DNA of 6,365 nucleotides from JANRKH01 sp033761815. Its GTDB lineage: Bacteria > Pseudomonadota > Alphaproteobacteria > Rickettsiales > Rickettsiaceae. The notes beneath the pieces were generated by a model that worked only from the letters and a program-made list of their open reading frames with translations, ran no database searches and was not told the DNA's origin. The stretch lies in NCBI GenBank assembly GCA_033761815.1, contig JANRMF010000060.1:1-6365 (forward strand). The letters run 5' to 3'. The position numbers and the translations under genes were made by a program. This document shows positions 1-6,199 of this stretch, in pieces (positions within the stretch are counted from its first letter, which is position 1; the number at the start of each line of letters is the position of its first letter).

Positions 1-108
1 CCTTATTCTGGCAATTATTCCTTAGATGAGGTAAAATCATTTTACCATAAATCACTCCTCGGCTCACAGAGTAAAAAGAGAGGTAAAAAACATATTATAC
101 AAAAATGA
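1..108 (+). CDS. 3' end of upstream gene, probably addB (partial)
   Basis: Frame 1 is open from the first base to a TGA at 106-108, giving 35 C-terminal residues that start PYSGNYSLDEVKSFYHKS and end in a lysine/arginine-rich tail. The other two + frames are closed by early stops. The stop codon overlaps the addA start as ATGA, which indicates translational coupling in one operon. In alphaproteobacteria addB usually lies directly upstream of addA, so the position suggests the C-terminus of AddB, the second helicase-nuclease subunit. The visible residues carry no diagnostic motif and the name rests on gene order alone. That it is a real coding end is well supported by the overlap. Confidence 0.6.
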   Translation, partial: PYSGNYSLDEVKSFYHKSLLGSQSKKRGKKHIIQK

Positions 109-3100
109 CCCAGCACGACCTAAAAAATGCAACAAGCCCGAACTACTCAGCCTGGATTGCAGCATCAGCAGGTACTGGAAAAACTAGGTTGCTAACAAAC
201 CGAATTATCAACCTCCTTATATCAGGTTCAGATCCAAGCTCTATTCTATGCCTAACATTTACCAAAGCAGCAAAAGGAGAGATGCAGTCAAGGATCAGCA
301 AAGTTCTTAGCAATTTCGCAAACCAAACGGAGGATGAAATTAATGCCTATTTTTTTGAAAATTTCGGCAGAAATCTTGGAAATAAAGAAGTAAAATCCGT
401 GCAAGGCTTTTACAAAAATTATATCTCATCCGGCAAGCAGGTGCAAATTTATACAATCCACGCATTTTGCCAAAATTTGCTGCAAAAATTCCCGATAGAA
501 GCGGGCATCAGGCCGTACTTTAAGGTTATAGACGAAATAGAATCTGCTCGCTTCTTGCAAAAAATTATAAGCTCGGAAAAAATACTCCCTCATATCACGC
601 AAATTCTTTCTGATAATTTATCTATTTTTTCTATCGCCGAAATTGTTAGGGAATTATCAGAATTTTACTCTCATATTGGCCTTGATAAAAAAAGCCTAGA
701 ATCAACCAAGCAAGTTCTTGCTGACTACTTCTGCCTCCAAGAGCAAAATTCTCTCAAATATCTTGCAGATGATCTTACAATGTTGATGAGCCGCAACAAG
801 CACCTACTTCAAAAGATAAAATCTTTCGAACATTTGGAATCATTCCTCTCCCCTGCCCCAAAAAAATATGACAAAATCTTAGAGCACTCCGAAATCATAC
901 AGTTTTTCCTAACAAAAGACTTCAAAAAAAGAAAAAAATTACTCCCAAAGGCGGCGCAAATTGAAGGACTAAATGAAGATGAGCTCATTTCGATGCAGGA
1001 TATTATCCACGAAATAAAATATGCGAAAGATCTAGACGATGCTATCAATATCAACCACGACATACTAAACCTTGCTTGCTTCGCATTCGATGAATATAAA
1101 AAATATAAAGAATATAATAATTATCTAGATTACCAAGATTTGATTATATATTCCTACAACCTCTTATGTAACTCGGATATAAAAGAATGGATCAAATATA
1201 AACTAGATGGCGGAATCACCCATATTTTGGTTGATGAATCCCAGGATACAAGCCAGGAGCAATGGAATATTATCATAGCTTTACTTGAGGATTTTTTCGC
1301 AGGAGACACAGAAAAAAATGCAAAAACAATTTTTGTAGTCGGGGACGTAAAACAATCTATTTATAGCTTTCAGGGCGCAAGGCCAGACTTATTCATTGAA
1401 GCAAAAAATTACATAAAGCAGAAAGCGCTGGGCGCGAAAGTCAATTTCATAGAATGTCACTTGCAAAAAACTTATAGACTCCCTGAGCATATATTTGAGT
1501 TTGTACACAAAACCTTCCAAAATATCGGACTAATTGAGGAAGTAAAGAAGCTAGAATGCCACAATAACGAGCATTTTTCCACCATAGAAATCTGGCCCAA
1601 AATCACAGAACAAAACAAGCAAGATCTATTTTGGCCATTGCCAGATGGTGGGGTAAAATCCTGCTCCCCGCATATGATCCTTGCTAAGCAAATCGCAACC
1701 TATATAAGGCAAACTCTGGATTCGAAGTTATATCTAGATAGCAAACAAAGAGAAGTATCCCAGTCCGATTTTATGATCTTAGTCCAAAGAAGACTAATAT
1801 TAAATAATCTTTTATACAAAGAGCTAATCCAGCTTGGAGTTGGCATTTCCGGCCTAGACAGGATGAACCTCGGAGAGTCCCTAATAGTGCAAGATTTAAT
1901 AGCAACAGCAAAATTCATTTTAGACCCAAAAGATAACCTAAACCTTGCATGCTTGCTAAAATCTTTTTTCATCAGGGGGGCAGATAGCGATCTTTATATA
2001 GTAAAAAATGAGAAGCAATTACTAGAAAAAATCTCCGAAAAACTCCCACATATATATGTTAAATTAGAAAAAATCAGGCAAATATACTACTCATCTAGAA
2101 AAAAGGATTTTTTCCAAAACATAGTAGGAGAATTTGATATATTAAACCACCTCAGAGACGAATGTGAATATGAGATGCAAGATGCTCTCAAAGCGTTCCT
2201 AAATGAAATTAGCTTATTATTCAGCCACCAGCCCTCCCTCGGCCTTGGCGATATTGCAGATTTGCTAGAAATTTCAGACATCTCCCTAAAAAGAGATTTC
2301 TCAGAATCAAACTCAGTGAGAATAACCACAATACACGGAGCAAAAGGCCTTGAAGCACCAATTATCATCCTCGCAGACAGCACAGATATAAAACTCACAT
2401 CATCCGCAAAAATCTTGCACTTAAACGTTGATGCAGGCCTTGTGCCTATAATTTCCTCTAAATTTAAACATCAAAAAATAGATGAAATTAAATATATGCA
2501 AAAAAAAGAGAGTTACAACGAATATTTAAGGCTCCTTTATGTTGCAATCACAAGAACTCAAGATCATCTAATCATAGCCGGAATTTCCAAAAATAATGAA
2601 GAATATCAGTCCTGGCATGATATATGCACAAAATCTGCTCTAGGAATTTTTGAAGAAAAAGAAGATGGAAGGCTCGTTTTTTCATCCAAAGAACCCACAA
2701 GAAAGAAAAGGGCAGAAAGAACTCCTATCTCAATTACTAATACCGAAATATATCGCTCCGCTAGCCAAAAAATCAACAAAGATGGCTCAGGCGAGAGTCT
2801 TCATCATTACGATTTTGAAAATCAAAGCACAATTATTGGGGAAAAATTCCACAAAGCTATGGAGATTTTGGTAAATACAAACCAAACTATGGATGAAATT
2901 CTTTCAAGCCATTACCTAAGCTCGATAAATTCATCAGAAGCAGAAGAAATGCGCCAAAGCCTTAACTTATGCGCAAAAAATGAATTTTTCAAATATCTAA
3001 CTTCCCTAAAAAAATTCGCAGAACAAGAGGTGATTGTCAGAAATTCTGATTCATTTGAAATCAAAAGGCTAGACTTTGTAGCTTTTGACGAAAAAACAAA

Positions 3101-3272
3101 TCAAATATATATTGTTGATTATAAATCCGACAGACTAAGAAACAGAAAACAAGAATATCAAGAGCAGATGATTGAGTATAAAAACGCCCTTGCGCAAATC
3201 TACCCAAACCACGAAATATTACTATATCTATTTTGGCTTCGAGAAAATGAATTCGAAAAACTGAATGTATAA
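105..3272 (+). CDS. addA: AddA, double-strand break repair helicase-nuclease subunit
   Basis: ATP-dependent 3'-5' helicase/nuclease subunit of AddAB, which resects double-strand DNA ends in the cytoplasm for RecA-dependent recombination. Superfamily 1 (UvrD/RecB-like) motifs are present in order: Walker A ASAGTGKT (K26), Ia TFTKAAKGEM (51-60), Ib TIHAFCQ (117-123), Walker B LVDESQDTS (D377, E378), III VVGDVKQSIYSFQGA (411-425), IV around TYRLP (R458), V TTIHGAKGLEAP (741-752) and VI LLYVAITRT (R817). The C-terminal PD-(D/E)XK nuclease has H916, D990 (RLDFVA) and D1005-Y1006-K1007 (IVDYKSDR), so both activities look intact. At 1055 residues it is somewhat shorter than many alphaproteobacterial AddA proteins. 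ATG 105 is the only plausible start: no other ATG, GTG or TTG lies in frame upstream, and it overlaps the preceding stop. The nearest purine-rich stretch, AGAGAGG (77-83), is about 21 bases away, too far for a normal Shine-Dalgarno, so coupling to the upstream gene is likely. No trxA follows, unlike many relatives. Confidence 0.96.
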   Translation: MTQHDLKNATSPNYSAWIAASAGTGKTRLLTNRIINLLISGSDPSSILCLTFTKAAKGEMQSRISKVLSNFANQTEDEINAYFFENFGRNLGNKEVKSVQGFYKNYISSGKQVQIYTIHAFCQNLLQKFPIEAGIRPYFKVIDEIESARFLQKIISSEKILPHITQILSDNLSIFSIAEIVRELSEFYSHIGLDKKSLESTKQVLADYFCLQEQNSLKYLADDLTMLMSRNKHLLQKIKSFEHLESFLSPAPKKYDKILEHSEIIQFFLTKDFKKRKKLLPKAAQIEGLNEDELISMQDIIHEIKYAKDLDDAININHDILNLACFAFDEYKKYKEYNNYLDYQDLIIYSYNLLCNSDIKEWIKYKLDGGITHILVDESQDTSQEQWNIIIALLEDFFAGDTEKNAKTIFVVGDVKQSIYSFQGARPDLFIEAKNYIKQKALGAKVNFIECHLQKTYRLPEHIFEFVHKTFQNIGLIEEVKKLECHNNEHFSTIEIWPKITEQNKQDLFWPLPDGGVKSCSPHMILAKQIATYIRQTLDSKLYLDSKQREVSQSDFMILVQRRLILNNLLYKELIQLGVGISGLDRMNLGESLIVQDLIATAKFILDPKDNLNLACLLKSFFIRGADSDLYIVKNEKQLLEKISEKLPHIYVKLEKIRQIYYSSRKKDFFQNIVGEFDILNHLRDECEYEMQDALKAFLNEISLLFSHQPSLGLGDIADLLEISDISLKRDFSESNSVRITTIHGAKGLEAPIIILADSTDIKLTSSAKILHLNVDAGLVPIISSKFKHQKIDEIKYMQKKESYNEYLRLLYVAITRTQDHLIIAGISKNNEEYQSWHDICTKSALGIFEEKEDGRLVFSSKEPTRKKRAERTPISITNTEIYRSASQKINKDGSGESLHHYDFENQSTIIGEKFHKAMEILVNTNQTMDEILSSHYLSSINSSEAEEMRQSLNLCAKNEFFKYLTSLKKFAEQEVIVRNSDSFEIKRLDFVAFDEKTNQIYIVDYKSDRLRNRKQEYQEQMIEYKNALAQIYPNHEILLYLFWLRENEFEKLNV

Positions 3273-3367
3273 AACTACAAATATAACTATATACATATTA
3301 AAAAGTCTGTAACATATTTACCATATAAATATAAATTATCTATAAGTGTTTTCTTATGATATTATGC

Positions 3368-3394
3368 TTTACCTCAATGTTAATGTAATATAAT
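3368..3394 (+). promoter_or_regulatory. Candidate promoter for the 3426 gene
   Basis: A perfect -10 hexamer TATAAT lies at 3389-3394. The best -35 match is TTTACC at 3368-3373 (4 of 6), with a short 15-base spacer. Transcription would begin near 3401 and leave a leader of about 25 bases. The surrounding spacer is extremely AT-rich, so chance -10 matches are common; TATGAT at 3355-3360 is an alternative. No convincing terminator for addA lies in 3273-3367, so read-through from addA is also possible. Confidence 0.35.
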
Positions 3395-3421
3395 TAATAT
3401 AAATAACTAAATATGAGGTAA
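3369..3421. repeat. Inverted repeat TTACCTCA/TGAGGTAA around the promoter and RBS
   Basis: TTACCTCA (3369-3376) and TGAGGTAA (3414-3421) are perfect 8-base inverted repeats separated by 37 bases. The left arm overlaps the candidate -35 element and the right arm contains the Shine-Dalgarno of the downstream gene. If transcription starts upstream of 3369, the arms could pair in mRNA and hide the ribosome binding site. If it starts near 3401, the arms could instead be DNA operator half-sites. The repeat is visible directly; any role is inference. Confidence 0.5.
3415..3419 (+). promoter_or_regulatory. Shine-Dalgarno deciding the 3426 start
   Basis: GAGGT sits six bases before ATG 3426. It is the strongest ribosome binding site seen in the window and supports this start. 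It lies inside the right arm of the TTACCTCA/TGAGGTAA inverted repeat. Confidence 0.7.
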
Positions 3422-3425
3422 GATT

Positions 3426-4451
3426 ATGACCGGGGAAGAGACAGGTATAATCAGCGTGACAGAGGAGCAACGGACTCTTCAAGAACTTCAATTGCAAAAT
3501 AAATTGCTAAGGGATATTCTACTTATTCTTACAAATCAGAGAGATTATGGAAATCTGAATAGCATGGATGCTAAACAATTGAATATAGAGAATGAAAGTT
3601 TTAGTAATCAGTTGAGACAAGATCCAAGACGAAGAAATCACAATAATAAAGAGGGTGGTCCTTATAACAAAGATAATGACAAGATTCTAGCCAAGACCAT
3701 AAACCAACACTTTAGTCAGGAAACGCAACTAAATAATGACAACGTTGGAGCCAACACCACAGACCAATCATATAATGATGGGCCGAAACTAAAAGAAGAT
3801 TCGTACTTAACTCGTCAAGCAGAAAGATTATTATTAATGGCAGTAGTAGCTACTGTAATAGTGGGTATATTTGTTGTTACAGGTCCTATTGGATGGGTTA
3901 TTGCCGGAGTGGGATTTGTGGGATATGTTATAGGTAAAGTTATTCAAAAAGCCTCTGAGCTCCAACACAGACGCGAAGCCGAAAGAACACTTGAATATGA
4001 AGGCATATTGAAATCTTCTGGTAAACCCCTACCTAAAGGTATAAATCATGAAGCTTTCCGAAAATTTGAAAATCAATTTGAGGATTGGAAAAGGAATTTG
4101 GGTATAAAGAAGGGTGCAAAGAATGATTATATCGACAGATGCATTTATAACGAGTTTTTGAAACGTAAAATTATCGAGAATATTAGTCCGGAATTATTAG
4201 ACGATAAAAATCCTGATCAAATTCTGAAGGTATTGAGAAAAGCAAACAGAAACACAAGGGGCAAGGAGACTAAAATTTACGATCCATCTTCTTGGTATTT
4301 TCTAAGCAGAACACGAGAAGAAGCTCTTGAAGATAGAAAGTTTCAGTTTGATGCGCAAGATAGGCTTAAAAATAAAATTAATCCACAAACAGCAAACTCG
4401 CATACACAACTCAAACGTTCAAGATCGCCCAACGGCCGCGGCGGCCCTTAA
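3426..4451 (+). CDS. Uncharacterised membrane-hairpin protein with basic C-terminus
   Basis: A 341-residue protein that I do not recognise. Residues 10-38 are Glu/Gln/Leu-rich and could form a coiled coil or amphipathic helix. Residues 40-128 are rich in Asn, Gln, Asp and charge and look disordered. Residues 135-152 and 156-173 are two hydrophobic, glycine-rich stretches separated by a tight GPIG turn, with GYVIG (166-170) as a GxxxG motif: a likely membrane-inserted helical hairpin with both ends on the same side. Residues 175-315 are charged and probably helical. The tail (KRSRSPNGRGGP) is basic. No signal peptide is apparent. The start has a good Shine-Dalgarno and a candidate promoter of its own. 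The last ~12 codons are GC-rich (GGC, CGC, CCC), unlike the AT-rich codons before them. The hairpin plus flanking soluble helices resembles the layout of membrane-inserted effectors of intracellular bacteria such as Inc-type proteins, but this is only architectural; a bacterial inner-membrane protein is equally possible. Confidence 0.8.
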   Translation: MTGEETGIISVTEEQRTLQELQLQNKLLRDILLILTNQRDYGNLNSMDAKQLNIENESFSNQLRQDPRRRNHNNKEGGPYNKDNDKILAKTINQHFSQETQLNNDNVGANTTDQSYNDGPKLKEDSYLTRQAERLLLMAVVATVIVGIFVVTGPIGWVIAGVGFVGYVIGKVIQKASELQHRREAERTLEYEGILKSSGKPLPKGINHEAFRKFENQFEDWKRNLGIKKGAKNDYIDRCIYNEFLKRKIIENISPELLDDKNPDQILKVLRKANRNTRGKETKIYDPSSWYFLSRTREEALEDRKFQFDAQDRLKNKINPQTANSHTQLKRSRSPNGRGGP

Positions 4452-4459
4452 TTAATTAA
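4434..4459. repeat. GC palindrome followed by TTAATTAATTAA at the gene end
   Basis: GGCCGC (4434-4439), G4440 and GCGGCC (4441-4446) form a perfect palindrome around one base, inside the last codons of the 3426 gene. Two bases later comes TTAATTAATTAA (4448-4459), a perfect palindrome that contains the gene's TAA stop and places stops in several frames on both strands. The GC block is the most GC-rich stretch in the window. Confidence 0.7.
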
Positions 4460-4464
4460 AACCC

Positions 4465-4537
4465 TTCATCCCCGTGAAAACGGGGATGCATTCCTTTATA
4501 CAACCAGACTCCCACCTCTGCAAGAAACAGTAATGAC
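4465..4537. repeat. Possible decayed copy of a dispersed palindromic intergenic repeat
   Basis: The segment opens with TTCATCCCCG, contains a perfect GC stem-loop, then CCAGACTCCCACCTCTGC, and closes with AATGAC. This order resembles the two-palindrome intergenic repeats seen in many proteobacteria, including Rickettsiales, which begin GTCATnCCCGC and end GCGGGnATGAC. The left palindrome is intact and the right one seems eroded. The resemblance is from memory of the general pattern; no alignment was done. Confidence 0.35.
4467..4488. terminator. GC-rich stem-loop, possible bidirectional terminator
   Basis: CATCCCCGT (4467-4475) and ACGGGGATG (4480-4488) pair perfectly over nine bases around a GAAA tetraloop. 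It lies 16 bases after the stop of the 3426 gene, between convergent genes. The following + strand sequence (CATTCCTTTA) has only a weak U-tract, and on the minus strand TTTT comes several bases after the stem, so it is not a textbook Rho-independent terminator. The structure is certain; the function is inferred from position. Confidence 0.55.
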
Positions 4538-4546
4538 AAAGAGTAA

Positions 4547-4560
4547 AATCAAACCTCTAG
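4547..4560 (+). repeat. 14-base direct repeat, copy 1
   Basis: AATCAAACCTCTAG occurs here and again at 4691-4704, 144 bases downstream, with no similarity in the flanks. This copy is in the spacer just upstream of the small ORF, and its CCTCTA (4554-4559) is complementary to the small ORF's Shine-Dalgarno region. Confidence 0.6.
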
Positions 4561-4594
4561 GTTATGTGTACATTCCTATGTAATAGAGGAATTT

Positions 4595-4669
4595 ATGGGC
4601 ATATTCGCCCGCAGAAACGGAAGGTCTATGGGTATACATGCGTACTCGAGGCGCGAAAATAACGACTAA
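4595..4669 (+). CDS. Possible 24-residue basic small protein
   Basis: ATG 4595 to TAA 4667-4669 encodes 24 residues starting MGIFARRNGRSMGI and rich in arginine and asparagine. AGAGGA (4585-4590) gives a good Shine-Dalgarno, with GAGG five bases from the ATG. A second in-frame ATG (4628) also has a purine-rich GGAAGG before it. The frame is open for 16 codons upstream of ATG 4595 but offers no earlier ATG, GTG or TTG start. No homolog is recognised and no clear promoter is seen, so this may be a chance ORF or a remnant. The local GC content is higher than in the rest of the spacer. Confidence 0.3.
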   Translation: MGIFARRNGRSMGIHAYSRRENND

Positions 4670-4690
4670 ATTACCTATTAGATAAGAATG

Positions 4691-4704
4691 AATCAAACCT
4701 CTAG
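4691..4704 (+). repeat. 14-base direct repeat, copy 2 (over the ankyrin gene stop)
   Basis: This second copy of AATCAAACCTCTAG covers the stop codon and last codons of the minus-strand ankyrin gene. In that mRNA it reads CTAGAGGTTTGATT, so a + strand transcript carrying copy 1 (4547-4560) would be perfectly complementary to the end of the ankyrin message. Confidence 0.6.
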
Positions 4705-6102
4705 ATCATCCGCATGACTATGCTCACCGGAACAGCACACAATATCCATCATTTTGTCTACTATATCAGAATCTAACCTACAATTTAGAGCATGGACATC
4801 ATGCCCTTTGTAATGCAAGAGCGTTTCAGGTGCAGTTTTGAACTCGAGTTCACGGATGAATGAGGTATAAAAATCATGATTCTCCCTTAAGAATGAAGAG
4901 TCTGACTTATAGAAGTTTAGCTGACAAATCATTAGATAGTAAACCAGCTGAGTTGGGTCATCTCTTAAGGCTTTATCGGCGCAAAAAGCAGGATGAAACT
5001 CACTAATTTTCACTAAATTAGGGTTCGCCCCATGGGAGAGGAGTTCGTGGAGCATATGCACTGACTTTCTATTTACCGCAAGCCATAAGGGGCTATATTG
5101 GCGGTCTATCACGTAGTTCGGGTTTGCACCTGCATCCAGCAAGCTCGAGACAATCTCTTCTGACCCCCCAGAAATAGCTGCATATAATGGGGAAATTTTA
5201 TTTGCGCAAGTCCCATTTACATTTGCTTTGTGTTTTATCAGGCAGCTAACTATTTCCTCATTTGATTCTGCAATAGCGCAAAGCAGGGGCGTAAATTTAT
5301 TGTGATTTAAGGCCTCTACATTTGCCCCTCTTTTTATCATTAAATCTAATATCTCTTTTCTTTGAAGGCGAATTGCTGTAAAAATAGGCGGATCAAGTGG
5401 TAGAGGCTTGTTCAAAGAAGCCCCGAGATCTATCAATTGTGCTACAATTTGTGGGAAGTTTCTTGCTATTGCTGTCTCAATTGGAGGGAGTCCAAAAATT
5501 AGCTTGTCTAGATCATACCCTGTCTTTGCAATAAACTCTATCATTTCCATATTTCTAGAGAGTATAGCGGTAGAAAAGGGCGGAACCTCATTTGACTCGG
5601 GCTCAAAATCTATTAATGCACCTTTGTTTATCAAAAGCTTTGCAATCAAGTTATGCCCCTCTGCAATAGAGCAGCTAAGGTATGAAAAGCATCCGTAATA
5701 TTTGCCGTTGACATTTGCGCCCTGATCTGTAAGCATCTGGACACTATCTATATGATTTCCAATTATAGAGGCGTATAGTAGATCAATTTTATAATGTATC
5801 TCGTGATTAGGGTCATAACCTTTGCTGAGCATAAAACTAACTACTTCGTATGATCCGCAGTCAATATATGGCTTCGCATTCTCTCCCACCTCTTCCCTAA
5901 ATTTTGGAAATTTTTCAATGTCAAGGCCAAGTTGGTGAAGCTCCTGAACCAGATCATCTGATGCTGCAACTAAATATGCTTTGCTTTTATTGCTCAATTT
6001 TAGATTTGGATTATGATACCTTTTATATTCTTTGCTACTTGGATCATGATAGCGATTTTTTACTAGTCTAACTCTTATGCAATTTTGCGATTTTGCTGGC
6101 AT
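4693..6102 (-). CDS. Ankyrin-repeat protein
   Basis: A 469-residue protein built mainly of ankyrin repeats, helix-turn-helix units that mediate protein-protein binding. About nine consecutive units can be seen at roughly 78-103, 105-133, 137-166, 174-200, 205-232, 237-265, 270-298, 303-331 and 336-363. Signatures include GANVNG (128-133), TPLLCAIAESNEEIVSCLIK (271-290), SPLYAAISGGSEEIVSSLL (304-322), AGANPN (324-329) and HGANPN (357-362). The N-terminal ~75 residues are basic and carry no recognised domain. The C-terminal ~105 residues are probably helical, also unassigned, and end in CCSGEHSHADDLEV. There is no signal peptide or membrane segment. The start lacks a clear Shine-Dalgarno but follows a good promoter and gives the full N-terminus. 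Ankyrin proteins in host-associated alphaproteobacteria are often secreted effectors; that role is inference here. The gene is convergent with the 3426 gene. Confidence 0.92.
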   Translation of the reverse strand: MPAKSQNCIRVRLVKNRYHDPSSKEYKRYHNPNLKLSNKSKAYLVAASDDLVQELHQLGLDIEKFPKFREEVGENAKPYIDCGSYEVVSFMLSKGYDPNHEIHYKIDLLYASIIGNHIDSVQMLTDQGANVNGKYYGCFSYLSCSIAEGHNLIAKLLINKGALIDFEPESNEVPPFSTAILSRNMEMIEFIAKTGYDLDKLIFGLPPIETAIARNFPQIVAQLIDLGASLNKPLPLDPPIFTAIRLQRKEILDLMIKRGANVEALNHNKFTPLLCAIAESNEEIVSCLIKHKANVNGTCANKISPLYAAISGGSEEIVSSLLDAGANPNYVIDRQYSPLWLAVNRKSVHMLHELLSHGANPNLVKISEFHPAFCADKALRDDPTQLVYYLMICQLNFYKSDSSFLRENHDFYTSFIRELEFKTAPETLLHYKGHDVHALNCRLDSDIVDKMMDIVCCSGEHSHADDLEV

Positions 6103-6132
6103 ATCAATAATAATTTGAAGTAATGAATTTTG

Positions 6133-6160
6133 GTTATACTAATATCAATCAAAATCTCAA
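6133..6160 (-). promoter_or_regulatory. Promoter of the ankyrin-repeat gene
   Basis: Read on the minus strand, TTGAGA (6160-6155; 5 of 6 to the -35 consensus), a 16-base spacer and TATAAC (6138-6133; 5 of 6 to the -10 consensus) form a good sigma-70-type promoter. Initiation would be near 6126, giving a leader of about 24 bases before ATG 6102. It lies in the spacer after the stop of the upstream minus-strand gene, so the ankyrin gene can be transcribed independently. Confidence 0.6.
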
Positions 6161-6199
6161 GCAAAATTTTATTATTTAATATTATGATTATTATCCACC

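Noticed and set aside
1731..1740. TATCTAGATA palindrome in addA as a regulatory site
   Set aside because: It lies mid-gene in conserved coding context and short A/T-rich palindromes of this size are common here.
1975..1980. G6 run in addA as a phase-variation tract
   Set aside because: Six bases is short for slippage-driven switching and the frame is intact; the A8 run at 2500-2507 was set aside for the same reason.
809..2398. Minus-strand open frames of 84-103 codons at 809-1063, 1700-1972 and 2087-2398 inside addA
   Set aside because: They are shadows of the addA reading frame, have low-complexity Ser/Phe-rich translations, and lack ribosome binding sites or recognisable domains.
2650..2874. 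74-codon + strand frame within addA
   Set aside because: It overlaps addA entirely in another frame; the lysine-rich translation reflects A-rich DNA, and the addA frame here carries conserved nuclease-domain sequence.
3314..3332. AT-only inverted repeat ATATTTA/TAAATAT after addA as a terminator
   Set aside because: A seven-base A/T stem with no U-tract is too weak and is expected often in such AT-rich sequence.
4598..4665. Possible tRNA or structured RNA in the GC-richer part of the spacer
   Set aside because: No acceptor stem, T-loop (GTTCRANNC) or cloverleaf could be formed; only short local pairings such as GGGC/GCCC are present.
5408..5698. 96-codon + strand frame opposite the ankyrin gene
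   Set aside because: It is antisense to clear ankyrin repeats with no support of its own; an artefact of the repeats' codon pattern.
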